Source of the DNA: Pseudomonas putida
Lineage (GTDB): Bacteria; Pseudomonadota; Gammaproteobacteria; Pseudomonadales; Pseudomonadaceae
Direction: 5' to 3'
Length of the DNA: 64,000 nucleotides
Assembly (NCBI RefSeq): GCF_001941965.1
Contig: NZ_MKZO01000047.1
Span: 284,117-348,116, forward strand
The notes under the pieces were generated by a model. That model was not told the DNA's origin, ran no database searches, and saw only the letters and a program-made list of their open reading frames with translations. Of the stretch, positions 24,744 to 33,352 are shown piece after piece. Each line of letters opens with the position of its first letter. Position 1 is the stretch's first letter. Both the position numbers and the translations under genes were made by a program.

Positions 24744-25967
24744 TCAGAAGATGTTCAACGGATACTCGGTAATCAACCTCACCTCATTGAAGTTCAGCCC
24801 CCGGTCCGCACTGCGGAAGCTCGCCTGGCGCACACGCATCGACAGATCCTTCGCCGCCCCCGACTGCACCACATACTTCAGCTCGATATCCCGTTCCCAG
24901 GCCTTGCCGTCAGTGGTCTGCGCCGTATGGAAATCGGTACCGCGCAGATACCGGGTCATGAAGCTCAGCCCCGGCACCCCCACCGCCGCAAAATCGAAGT
25001 CATAACGCGCCTGCCACGAGCGCTCGTTCTCGTAGTTGAAGTCCGAATACTGCACCGAGTTGGCCAGGAACACCGTGCTGTTGCCGTCCACCCCATAGGT
25101 GTAGTTGCCATCCCCGCTGACCCGCTGGTGGGCGATCATCACGCTGTGGGGGCCGGTGCTCAGGGTCGCCGACAGGCTCCAGATGCGGTTGTCCAGCTTG
25201 CCGCCCAGCTCACGGCCCTGGCTGCGGGTGTCATAGCCGTTGAAGTCGAACTTGCCCAGCCAGTTCGGCGCCAGCTGCCATAGCGCGGTGGCGCCGGCGT
25301 AGGTCTTGCGCCAGTAGTCGTCGACGTCCGAGTGATAGAGACGGGCGCTGAGGTCGCGGTTGAACTGGTAGTTGCCGCCGACCAGGTCCACCGTGGTCAT
25401 GCCGCCGCTGTCATGCTCACTCTGGTCCCGGCTGCGCAGGGCGGTGAAGTGCCCCGCATGCAAGGTCAGGCCGTCAATTTCCTTGCTGGTCAGCAGCCAG
25501 CCCTGGGTGGTTTCCGGGAGCAGGCGGTTGTCGCTGGTGGCCAGTACCGGCAGGTTCATCAACTGGTCGCCGTACTTGAGCACAGTGTTGGAGAACTTCG
25601 CTTTCACCGCCGCGCCACCGTAGCCGTAGCTGCCCTTGGCGCCGTCGCTGTCCTCTTCCAGCAGCAGGGTGCCGCCACCCTTGCGGCCGTTGCCGGTGTC
25701 GAGCTTGATCCCCAGCAGGCCGATGGCATCCACGCCGAAGCCGACGGTGCCCTGGGTGAAGCCGGATTCGAAGATGCCGATAAAGCCCTGGGCCCATTCC
25801 TCCGAGTAGTTCTGCGACGTGCGGTCGTCGAGGAAGTTGCGGTTCATGTAGAAGTTGCGCGCCTTGATCGACAAGTGCGCGTCCTCGACGAAGCCGCCGC
25901 CCTCGGCCAGGGCGTTGAAGGGAAGGGCGCAGGGAATCGCCAGGGCGAGAAGGGTTTTGCCATTCAT
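24744..25967 (-). CDS. OprD-family outer-membrane porin
   Basis: A 407-residue OprD/Occ-type porin. It has a signal peptide of about 21 residues ending NALA. The first strands FVEDAHLSIKARNFYMNRNF and SEEWAQGFIGIFESGFTQGTVGFGVDAIG are characteristic of the family, and it ends with a C-terminal strand, EYPLNIF, whose final residue is phenylalanine. Occ porins pass single small carboxylates or amino acids. It is the last gene of the MFS/HDAC-like/porin operon and presumably admits the cluster's substrate through the outer membrane. Confidence 0.88.
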   Translation of the reverse strand: MNGKTLLALAIPCALPFNALAEGGGFVEDAHLSIKARNFYMNRNFLDDRTSQNYSEEWAQGFIGIFESGFTQGTVGFGVDAIGLLGIKLDTGNGRKGGGTLLLEEDSDGAKGSYGYGGAAVKAKFSNTVLKYGDQLMNLPVLATSDNRLLPETTQGWLLTSKEIDGLTLHAGHFTALRSRDQSEHDSGGMTTVDLVGGNYQFNRDLSARLYHSDVDDYWRKTYAGATALWQLAPNWLGKFDFNGYDTRSQGRELGGKLDNRIWSLSATLSTGPHSVMIAHQRVSGDGNYTYGVDGNSTVFLANSVQYSDFNYENERSWQARYDFDFAAVGVPGLSFMTRYLRGTDFHTAQTTDGKAWERDIELKYVVQSGAAKDLSMRVRQASFRSADRGLNFNEVRLITEYPLNIF

Positions 25968-26063
25968 TGTTTTAGGTTTCCAGGCAGGTGCGCGGGCACG
26001 CGGCCTGCTCCGGGATCGGAACAGGGCGTGGACCGCAGGGTTGTAGAAAGGGAAGGTTTTACC

Positions 26064-27191
26064 TCAGTGAGATCGCTCGACCTGCTGTCGCCAGAGCCGC
26101 GCGCCGCGGTCGATCACCTCGCACTGGTGCGCCACGTTATGCGCGTCTGGCTGCTGGGCGACCAGCATGTCCAGCATCGGGTCGGCCACTGCCGTGCGGA
26201 TGCCGGCCAGTTCCTCGATCACCGCCAGGCCGCAGAACGGCACGTAGGCTTCGGCGTAGCCGCCTTCATGGACCAGCACCAGCTTGCCCTGGCACACCCG
26301 CTCGGCGACTTCCCGGGTGATGCGGGTCAGCTCGCGGAAGCTGTCGCTGTGCAGGAGCATGCGCCCCAGCGGGTCCACACCGTTGGCGTCGAAGCCGCAG
26401 GCGACGATGATCAGTTGCGGCTCGAAGGCTTCCAGGGCCGGGACCACCACGCTGTTCATCGCATGTACGTAGGCCTCGTGGCCGCTGCCTGGTGGCAGGG
26501 CGATATTCAGGTTGCAGCCATGGCCGGCGCCACTGCCGACGTCCTCTTCACCGGTATAGCCGCGAGGGTAGGCGCGCTGCTGGTGGATCGACAGGGTCAG
26601 CACGTCGTCGCGCTCGTAGTAGATCGACTGGGTACCGTTGCCGTGGTGCACGTCCCAGTCCAGCACCGCGACCCGCAGCGGGCCCAGTTGCGCCCGGGCT
26701 TCCTCGATGGCGATGGCGATATTGTTCAGGTAGCAGAAGCCCATGGCCTGGTCGGCGAGACAGTGGTGCCCCGGTGGCCGGCTCAGCACGTAGGCATTGC
26801 GGCATTCACCGCGCAGCACCTGGCCGACGGCGTTGCAGGCCAGCCCGGCGGAGACCCGCGCCACCGCCCAGGTGTCCGGACCCACCGGCGCGCCAGGATC
26901 GAGCAGGCCACCGCCGTTCTCGCAGAGCTGGCGGAAGCGCTCCAGGTAGCCGGGGGTGTGCACGCGCAGCATCTGCTCCAGGCTCACCGGCTCGCCACCC
27001 TGGTGAGTGAGCTGGCGACCGAGGCCGGAAACCTCCACCAGGTTCTTCAGGCGGCGCTTGGATTCCGGCGATTCGGCATGGGCCGAGCCGGACGGCGGTT
27101 CGACCCAGCCGCCCACCGGCAGGGTCAGGGCGAACATACCGCCGCTGTGCCAGAAACAGTGTTCGTCATGGAAAAAACGGGTAGCGCTCAT
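26064..27191 (-). CDS. Histone deacetylase-like (class II) amidohydrolase
   Basis: A 375-residue bacterial HDAC-fold enzyme, close to HDAH of Bordetella/Alcaligenes. The catalytic pair is His142-His143 (PPGHHC). Zinc ligands are Asp180 and His182 (LDWDVHHGNGTQ) and Asp268 (ACGFDANGVDPLGR). The transition-state tyrosine is in VHEGGYAEAYVPFCG. Such enzymes remove acetyl or other acyl groups from amines, including acetylpolyamines. It starts nine bases after the MFS stop and is followed by the porin, so it likely acts on the imported compound. The physiological substrate is unknown. Confidence 0.85.
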   Translation of the reverse strand: MSATRFFHDEHCFWHSGGMFALTLPVGGWVEPPSGSAHAESPESKRRLKNLVEVSGLGRQLTHQGGEPVSLEQMLRVHTPGYLERFRQLCENGGGLLDPGAPVGPDTWAVARVSAGLACNAVGQVLRGECRNAYVLSRPPGHHCLADQAMGFCYLNNIAIAIEEARAQLGPLRVAVLDWDVHHGNGTQSIYYERDDVLTLSIHQQRAYPRGYTGEEDVGSGAGHGCNLNIALPPGSGHEAYVHAMNSVVVPALEAFEPQLIIVACGFDANGVDPLGRMLLHSDSFRELTRITREVAERVCQGKLVLVHEGGYAEAYVPFCGLAVIEELAGIRTAVADPMLDMLVAQQPDAHNVAHQCEVIDRGARLWRQQVERSH

Positions 27192-27200
27192 GCGGGCTCC

Positions 27201-28529
27201 TTAGTGCGAGGCGGCGAGGGCGGCGGGCTGGCTTTGCGGGCGCATGCGCGCCATCACCAGGGCGGCGGCGAAAGTCAGTGCGGCGAGGATGTACAGGCCG
27301 TACTCGAGGTGCCCGCTGGCCTGCTTGACCCAGCCCATCATGAACGGGCTGGCATAGCCGCCGAGGTTGCCGACGGTGGTCATCAGGGCGATGCCGGCGG
27401 CGGTGGCGCTGCCGGTCAGCAGGGTGCCGGGGATCGCCCAGAGCACGTTGAACGCCGACAGGCAGCCGGCCATGGCGATGCACAGGCTGAACAGGCACAG
27501 GAACGGGTTGGCCTGCAGGGCGGCGCTGAGGGTCAGGCCGAGGCAGGCGGCGAGGATCGACAGCGAGGCATGCCAGCGCCGTTCGCGGGTGCGGTCGGAG
27601 TGCTTGCCGACGATCAGCATGCACACCGAGCCCACGGCGAAGGGAATGGCGGAGATCAGCCCGGTCTGCAGCAGGGTCTGTTCACCCAGGCTGCGGATGA
27701 TCTGCGGCAGCCAGAACGACACGCCGTAGGTGCCGCAGAGCAGGGCGAAGTTGACGAACACCAGGCACCACAGGCCGCGGTGGCGGAAGGCGCTGCCGAA
27801 GGTGTGGGTGGCGCCGGCCTTTTCGAAGCTCTGGCGCTGACGGTCGAGGTCGGCCACCACCTTGGCGTTCTGTTCCTTGCTCAGCCAGCGCACCTTGCCC
27901 GGGCGGTCATCCAGGTAGAAGAACACCACGATACCGAGGATCACCGCCGGCAGGCCTTCGAGGAGGAACAGCCACTGCCAGCCGGCCAGCCCGCCCATGC
28001 CGGCGAAGGTCTGCATGATCCAGCCCGACAGCGGCCCGCCGATCACCCCGGCGATACCCACGCCGAGGCTCAGGCAGGCCAGTCCCTGGGACTGGGCATA
28101 GGACGGCAGCCAGTAGGTCAGGTAAAGCACCACGCCCGGGTAGAAGCCGGCTTCGGCGACGCCGAGGAGAAAGCGCAGGATGTAGAAGGAGGTGGGGCTG
28201 GAGACGAACATCATCGAGGTCGAGATGATGCCCCAGGCCACCATGATGCGGGTGATCCACAGCCGTGCGCCGACCTTCTGCAGCATCATGTTGCTGGGGA
28301 TCTCGAACAGGCAGTAGCCGAGGAAGAACACCCCGGCGCCGAAGCCGAAGGCCATGTCGCTGAGGCCGATATCGGCGGCCATCTGCAGCTTGGCGAAGCC
28401 GACGTTGACCCGGTCGAGAAAGGCCACCACGTAGAGCACGAAAAGGAACGGCAGGATGCGCCAGGCGATGCGGTTGTACAGGATGCTGTCCTGGTCGTTG
28501 GCGAAGGTGCGGCGGGAGATCAGGTTCAT
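27201..28529 (-). CDS. MFS transporter, anion:cation symporter family (paralogue)
   Basis: A 442-residue, 12-helix transporter of the same ACS subgroup as the protein at 22434-23774. The two share long identical stretches such as RVNVGFAKLQM, EIPSNMMLQ, LRFLLG and GVSFWLPQI. It should import an organic anion or a zwitterion with protons. It is the first gene of the operon with the HDAC-like enzyme and the porin. Two paralogous importers in one cluster suggest two related substrates, or substrate and intermediate. Confidence 0.85.
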   Translation of the reverse strand: MNLISRRTFANDQDSILYNRIAWRILPFLFVLYVVAFLDRVNVGFAKLQMAADIGLSDMAFGFGAGVFFLGYCLFEIPSNMMLQKVGARLWITRIMVAWGIISTSMMFVSSPTSFYILRFLLGVAEAGFYPGVVLYLTYWLPSYAQSQGLACLSLGVGIAGVIGGPLSGWIMQTFAGMGGLAGWQWLFLLEGLPAVILGIVVFFYLDDRPGKVRWLSKEQNAKVVADLDRQRQSFEKAGATHTFGSAFRHRGLWCLVFVNFALLCGTYGVSFWLPQIIRSLGEQTLLQTGLISAIPFAVGSVCMLIVGKHSDRTRERRWHASLSILAACLGLTLSAALQANPFLCLFSLCIAMAGCLSAFNVLWAIPGTLLTGSATAAGIALMTTVGNLGGYASPFMMGWVKQASGHLEYGLYILAALTFAAALVMARMRPQSQPAALAASH

Positions 28530-28591
28530 TGCGTCTCTCTGTTATGGGAATTGTTGTTGGCAGTGAGCAATGTGGGTTTTGTTCTTTTTGA

Positions 28592-28606
28592 AGAAACAGT
28601 GTTTCT
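28592..28606. promoter_or_regulatory. Palindrome upstream of the MFS/HDAC-like operon
   Basis: AGAAACAGTGTTTCT is a perfect 6-3-6 palindrome 63 bases upstream of the MFS start. It may be an operator, but it differs from the two motifs found in the other promoters of the cluster. Confidence 0.3.
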
Positions 28607-28705
28607 CTGGTTGGTGATGTTAGGGAGGGGTTGGGAGGGCTGTCAAGGATCTTGGCGGGGCATTTCGGCGGGTTTTTCACCGCTATCTCCCAGGCAGCCG
28701 AAGAC

Positions 28706-28737
28706 CCTGTGGGAGCTGGCAAGCCAGCTCCCACAGG
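28706..28737. repeat. Compact REP palindrome
   Basis: Two 15-bp arms, CCTGTGGGAGCTGGC and its exact complement, meet around only two bases (AA). The usual spacer between paired REP units has been deleted, leaving a perfect 32-bp palindrome. Confidence 0.85.
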
Positions 28738-28740
28738 ATC

Positions 28741-28996
28741 TATGCCAGTCCCCAGATCAATGTTTGGCGCGGACCTTGTGGGAGCTGGCTTGCCAGCGAT
28801 GAGGCCGGCCTGGACAAAGAGGTTGCCAGGTCGGGCCAAATCGCTGGCAAGCCAGCTCCCACAGGTTCTATGCCAGTCCCCAGATCAGTGTTTGGCGCGG
28901 ACCTTGTGGGAGCTGGCTTGCCAGCGATGAGGCCGGCCTGGACAAAGAGGTTGCCAGGTCGGGCCAAATCGCTGGCAAGCCAGCTCCCACAGGGGT
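28741..28996. repeat. Tandem 128-bp duplication containing a REP pair
   Basis: Bases 28741-28868 are repeated at 28869-28996 with a single clear mismatch (GATCAATG versus GATCAGTG) and a small difference at the very end. Each copy holds one inverted REP pair and about 55 bases of unique spacer. The near identity points to a recent tandem duplication. It fills the gap between the two outward-facing regions around 28.5-29.0 kb. Confidence 0.88.
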
Positions 28997-29017
28997 TCTC
29001 GGCAAGTCAGTGATAGT

Positions 29018-29818
29018 TCAGCGTTTGCTCAACGACCGCGAAACCAGCAACAGCAACGTGGCAAACAGCACCATGATCGTCGCCGCCGATAGCAGCACCG
29101 GGCTCAACGCTTCCCGCGCCGTGGTGAACATCTCCCGCGGCAAGGTGCGCTGGTCAGGCCCGGCGAGGAACAGCGTCACCACCACTTCGTCCAGCGAAGT
29201 GGCGAAGGCAAACAACCCGCCGGAAATCAGCCCCGGCGAGACCAGCGGCAAGGTCACCTTGCGCAGGGTCATCCACGGCGTCGCGCCCATGCTCGCCGCT
29301 GCCCACAGCAAGCGCTGGTTCAAGCCCCCCAGCGCCGAGCCGACGTTGACGATGACGAAGGGCACCGCCAGCGTGGTGTGCGCCAGGATCAACCCGAGAT
29401 AACTGCGGGTCAGCCCGGCATTGGCGAAGACGAAGTACATGCCCACTCCGACGATCACCGCCGGGACGATCATCGGCGCGATCAGCAGCACCTCGATCAC
29501 CCGCTTGCCCGGCATCGCCGGATGGCGCAGGCCCAGCGCCGCCAGTCCACCCAGGACCACGGCCAGCACGGTACTGGCCACGGCAATCGCAAAGCTGTTG
29601 AACAAGGCCCCCAGCCACTGCGCCGAGCCGAAGAACGCCTCGTACCAGTGCAGGGTGAAGTTGCCCAGCGGCAATGACATATAGCGGCTGTCGCTGAACG
29701 ACAGCGGCAGCACCACCAGGATCGGCAGCAGAAGGAAGGCCAGCACCAGCCAGCCACTGAGCGACAGCCCGAGGTTGCCGAACCAGGCCAGGCGGCCGCT
29801 GTTGGGATTGCGGATCAT
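29018..29818 (-). CDS. ABC importer permease, spermidine/putrescine type (PotI/PotC-like)
   Basis: A 266-residue inner-membrane permease with about six helices and the EAA loop (AAASMGATPWMTLRKVTLPLVSPG) that docks the ATPase. It belongs to the polyamine/opine importer branch. It should pair with the larger permease encoded immediately upstream. The ATG at 29818 overlaps the upstream stop as ATGA, which fixes the start. It is the last gene of the operon; REP elements follow. Confidence 0.87.
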   Translation of the reverse strand: MIRNPNSGRLAWFGNLGLSLSGWLVLAFLLLPILVVLPLSFSDSRYMSLPLGNFTLHWYEAFFGSAQWLGALFNSFAIAVASTVLAVVLGGLAALGLRHPAMPGKRVIEVLLIAPMIVPAVIVGVGMYFVFANAGLTRSYLGLILAHTTLAVPFVIVNVGSALGGLNQRLLWAAASMGATPWMTLRKVTLPLVSPGLISGGLFAFATSLDEVVVTLFLAGPDQRTLPREMFTTAREALSPVLLSAATIMVLFATLLLLVSRSLSKR

Positions 29819-31032
29819 CGTTGGACTCCTTGCGCGCCACGCCTGGCCAGGTGCGCCTGGATCAGGTAGAGCAGGGTGGTGGCGACCAGCAGCACCAGGC
29901 CGAGGGCCGAGGCCAGGCCCCAGTTGAGGGTGCCGGTGGTGAACTGGGCGATATAGAAGCTGATCATCTGGTCCGCCGGCCCGCCCAGCAGCGCCGGGGT
30001 GATGTAGAAACCAAGGGTGACGATGAACACCATCAGCGCCCCGGCCGCCAGCCCCGGCAGTACCTGCGGCAGGTAGACCTGGAAGAACACCCGCAGCGGT
30101 CGCGCGCCCATGGAATACGCGGCCTGCACCAGCAGGCGGTTGCAGCCGGCCATGGCCGCCAGCAGCGGGAAGACCATGAACGGCAACATCACATGGACCA
30201 GGGCGAGGATCACCCCGAAGCGGTTGTAGAGCAGGTGTACCGGGCTGTCGATCCAGCCCAGGGCCATGAGCAGGGCGTTGACCATGCCGCCGTCCTGCAA
30301 CAGCACCATCCACGCCGTGGTCCGCACCAGGATCGAGGTCCAGAACGGCAGCAGGATCATCAACAGCAGCAGGTTGCGCGTGCGCGGCGTGCGCCGGTCG
30401 AGGAACACGCACAGCGGGAACGCCAGCAACACGCCGAACAGGGTGGTGAGCGCGGCGATGCTGAAGGTGCGCGCCAGGATCGAGCGGTACAGGCCCGCTT
30501 CGTCCTTGTTCACCAGGCCCTGCTGGTAGTCGTGCTTCAGGTCCACCGCCGACAGCAGGTGGTAACTGCCTACCGGCCCGGCGGCGCGCTTGAAGGTCTG
30601 CCAGGTGGCGTTTTCCAGCCAGCGCGGGTCCAGGGCGCCCATGGCTGCGGCGCTGCCGTCGAGGCCGGCGACTTCGCGCTTGGCCGTGGCCAGCAGGCTG
30701 CGCAGGGCCGGCGCTTCATAGGCCAGGCGCCGGGCCAGGGCCGCCAGGTCGCGGGGGCTGGCCTGGCGCAGGTCGGCGACGAAGGGTTTGAACAGGGTTT
30801 CGTCCGGCGCCGAACGCCCGTCCCACGCCGACAGGGCGCGGGCGGTGGTGGGCAGGGCCTGGGGCAGTTCGTTGTCGGCCACGGCGCGCCACAGCAAGGT
30901 GCCGATCGGGCCGACGAAGGTCAGCAGCAGGAACAGTACCAGTGGCGCCAGCAGGCCATAGGCGCGCCAGAGGGCGGCGCGGTCCTTGCGCGCGACCACT
31001 GGCAGTGAAGGGGTGAGGGCTACAGCGCTCAT
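29815..31032 (-). CDS. ABC importer permease with long periplasmic loop (PotH/PotB-like)
   Basis: A 405-residue permease. The first helix (AYGLLAPLVLFLLLTFVGPIG) is followed by an unusually long hydrophilic loop of about 150 residues before the remaining five helices. The conserved EAA loop is AAYSMGARPLRVFFQVYLPQVLPG. Typical PotB/PotH proteins are about 280-320 residues, so the loop accounts for the extra length. The ATG at 31032 has GAGGA upstream; the frame is open to 31092. It lies 28 bases after the binding-protein gene. Confidence 0.86.
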   Translation of the reverse strand: MSAVALTPSLPVVARKDRAALWRAYGLLAPLVLFLLLTFVGPIGTLLWRAVADNELPQALPTTARALSAWDGRSAPDETLFKPFVADLRQASPRDLAALARRLAYEAPALRSLLATAKREVAGLDGSAAAMGALDPRWLENATWQTFKRAAGPVGSYHLLSAVDLKHDYQQGLVNKDEAGLYRSILARTFSIAALTTLFGVLLAFPLCVFLDRRTPRTRNLLLLMILLPFWTSILVRTTAWMVLLQDGGMVNALLMALGWIDSPVHLLYNRFGVILALVHVMLPFMVFPLLAAMAGCNRLLVQAAYSMGARPLRVFFQVYLPQVLPGLAAGALMVFIVTLGFYITPALLGGPADQMISFYIAQFTTGTLNWGLASALGLVLLVATTLLYLIQAHLARRGAQGVQR

Positions 31033-31060
31033 GTCGATTCCTCGGCAACGGTGGCAAGGG

Positions 31061-32110
31061 TCACTTGGCCGACCAGGCGGTCCACTTGGCATTCAGTTCG
31101 TCGATGCGGTCGACCCAGAACTTGTCGTCCAGCACCAGCACATTGGCGGCGTTCTGCGGGGCGCTCGGCGAGTCGGCCAGGGCGGCCGGGTCAGTGTCGG
31201 CGATGCCTTTGCGCGAGGTGATCCCGGTAGGTTGCAGGGCCGGCCAGAGCTTCTGGTGCTCGCCTTCGCCCATCACCTTGAGCAGGCCGTAGGCCTTGTC
31301 CTCGTTAGGCGAGTTGGCCAGGATCACCCAGCTGTCCATGGTCTGCAGCGACTGGTTCCAGACCAGGCCGAAGGGCTTGTGGTCCTGGCGGATGGCATTG
31401 GTCACCCGGCCGTTGTAGGAGGTGGTCATGGCCACTTCGCCCGAGGCCAGCAGTTGCATCGGCTGGCCGCCGGCTTTCCAGAACAGCAGTTGGTCCTTGA
31501 TGCTGTCGAGCTTCTTGAAGGCGCGATCGACGCCGCCGGGCAGGTTGAGGGTCTTGTACACCTCGGCCGGGGCCACGCCGTCGGCCATCAGGGCGATTTC
31601 CAGGTTGCCCTTGGGCCCCTGGCGCAGGGCGCGCTTGCCGGGGAAGGTCCTGGTGTCGAAGAAATCCGCCCAGCCGGTGGGGGCGCGGGACAGCTTGCTG
31701 GTGTCGTAGCCGATGACGAAGTTGTACACCGCGTTGCCCACGCCGCATTCGCTGACGGCGCTGGGGATGTAGCTGTCCTTGCCGCCAATGCGGTTGAAGT
31801 CCAGGGCCATGAACAGGCCTTCGCCGCAACCCAGTTGCAGGTCCTCGGCTTCCACCTGGACCAGGTCCCAGCCGCCGTCCTGGCCTTCGGCCCGGGTGCG
31901 CAGCAGGCCGATGCCGCCTTCCCAGCTGTCATCGACCACCTTGTTGCCGCTGGCCTGGCTGTAGGGCTCGAAGAAGATCTTGCGTTGCACGTCCTGGTAG
32001 GCGCCGCCCCAGGAGGCCACGGTCAGGTCGCGGGCCTGGGCCGCGCCGGCACACAGGGCAAGGCCGCAGAGGGTGAGGGTGAAATGACGGACGGAGCGGG
32101 TGCTGAACAT
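31061..32110 (-). CDS. Periplasmic binding protein of polyamine/opine-type ABC importer
   Basis: A 349-residue extracellular solute-binding protein (PotD/PotF-like family). It has a signal peptide ending near GAAQA. The mature start is RDLTVASWGGAYQDVQRK, a sequence typical of this group. It delivers substrate to the permease pair encoded downstream. The presence of WGGAYQDVQ rather than the PotD start suggests a polyamine-like, opine or other cationic amine ligand; sequence does not settle which. It follows the ATPase gene after 87 bases. Confidence 0.86.
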   Translation of the reverse strand: MFSTRSVRHFTLTLCGLALCAGAAQARDLTVASWGGAYQDVQRKIFFEPYSQASGNKVVDDSWEGGIGLLRTRAEGQDGGWDLVQVEAEDLQLGCGEGLFMALDFNRIGGKDSYIPSAVSECGVGNAVYNFVIGYDTSKLSRAPTGWADFFDTRTFPGKRALRQGPKGNLEIALMADGVAPAEVYKTLNLPGGVDRAFKKLDSIKDQLLFWKAGGQPMQLLASGEVAMTTSYNGRVTNAIRQDHKPFGLVWNQSLQTMDSWVILANSPNEDKAYGLLKVMGEGEHQKLWPALQPTGITSRKGIADTDPAALADSPSAPQNAANVLVLDDKFWVDRIDELNAKWTAWSAK

Positions 32111-32197
32111 GATGGAACTCCCAGCCTTTGAAATTGGTTTTGGACGGCAGTGTCAGAGCGGTTCATCGAATCGGGTGGTGCTTGTTCTTGTAGTGGA

Positions 32198-33352
32198 TCA
32201 GCGCAGGATCATCGCCAGCTGCGGCGGCACGCCGAGGGTCACGGCCTCGCCCGGCAGCGGCGCCGGGCGGCCGAGGCTGCCCGGGTTGTAGGTCATCGAC
32301 AGCTCGCTGCCGCCGGCCATGTGCAGGCGCAGGCGGCAGTGGGCGCCATGGAAGATGCTGTCGATCACCCGCGCGGCCACGGCCGGCTCGTCGCCGCTGG
32401 CCAGGCGCAGGTTTTCCGGGCGGATCGCCAGGGCTGCGCTGTCGCCCACGGTCAGGCGGGTGTCGGCGCAGCGGGCGTGGTGCAGCGAGCCGTCCTCGTC
32501 GAGGCGCAGGGTGGCGAAGCCGTCGGCATTGTTGACCACCCGGCCTTCCAGCAGGTTGGTCTCGCCGAGGAAGTTGGCGACGAAGCGCGTCGCCGGGCGG
32601 TTGTACAGGGTCTGCGGCGCGGCGATCTGGGCGATGCGGCCTTCGTTGAACACGGCCACCCGGTCGGACATGGTCATCGCCTCGTCCTGGTCATGGGTGA
32701 CATAGATGAAGGTGATGCCCAGTTGCTTGTGGATCGCCTTGAGCTCCAGCTGCATATGCTCGCGCAGGGCCTTGTCCAGCGCGCCGAGGGGTTCGTCCAT
32801 CAGCAGCATGCGCGGCCGGTAGACCAGGGCCCGGGCCAGGGCGACCCGTTGCTGCTGGCCGCCGGAGAGCTGGCCCGGCTGGCGGTCCTCGAAACCCTCG
32901 AGACGCGCCAGGGCCAGGGCTTCGCGCACCCGCTCACGGGTTTCGGCGGCACCCACCTTGCGCAGGTTGAGAGGGAAGGCCACGTTCTGCGCCACGCTCA
33001 TATGCGGGAACAGCGCGTAGCTCTGGAACACCACGCCCATATCGCGGCGGTAGGCCGGCAGGCGGCTGATATCGGCGCCGTCCATGAGGATGCGCCCGCG
33101 GTCCGGGGCATCGAAGCCGGCGAGCATCATCAGTGTGGTGGTCTTGCCCGAGCCGCTGGGGCCGAGCAAGGACAGGAACTCGCCCTGGCGGATATCCAGG
33201 TGCAGGTTGTCGACCACCCAGGCGCGTTCGTCGTAGGTCTTGCAGACCTCCTCGAAACGCACCAGCAGCGGGGCGTCGGCCAGCGGGTCGGGGGCGTCGG
33301 GCTCGGTGTTCATGGCAGCCTTGGGCAAGGGGCGGAGGTCCTGGGCGATCAT
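32198..33352 (-). CDS. ABC importer ATP-binding protein, PotA-like
   Basis: A 384-residue ATPase with Walker A GPSGSGKTTT, Q-loop VFQSYALFPHMSV, signature LSGGQQQRVALARAL, Walker B MLLMDEPLGALD and switch histidine VTHDQDEAM. A C-terminal TOBE domain follows (about 290-380, including IRPENLRL), as in PotA. It powers the permease pair in this operon. The start is taken at 33352, where the ATG overlaps the aminotransferase stop as ATGA. An ATG at 33313 is a possible alternative. Confidence 0.88.
   Translation of the reverse strand: MIAQDLRPLPKAAMNTEPDAPDPLADAPLLVRFEEVCKTYDERAWVVDNLHLDIRQGEFLSLLGPSGSGKTTTLMMLAGFDAPDRGRILMDGADISRLPAYRRDMGVVFQSYALFPHMSVAQNVAFPLNLRKVGAAETRERVREALALARLEGFEDRQPGQLSGGQQQRVALARALVYRPRMLLMDEPLGALDKALREHMQLELKAIHKQLGITFIYVTHDQDEAMTMSDRVAVFNEGRIAQIAAPQTLYNRPATRFVANFLGETNLLEGRVVNNADGFATLRLDEDGSLHHARCADTRLTVGDSAALAIRPENLRLASGDEPAVAARVIDSIFHGAHCRLRLHMAGGSELSMTYNPGSLGRPAPLPGEAVTLGVPPQLAMILR

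Noticed and set aside
25332..28802. A very long plus-strand open frame of over 1100 codons
   Set aside because: It runs antisense to the porin, HDAC-like and MFS genes, is full of His/Gln/Ala typical of reversed high-GC coding DNA, and has no domain of its own.
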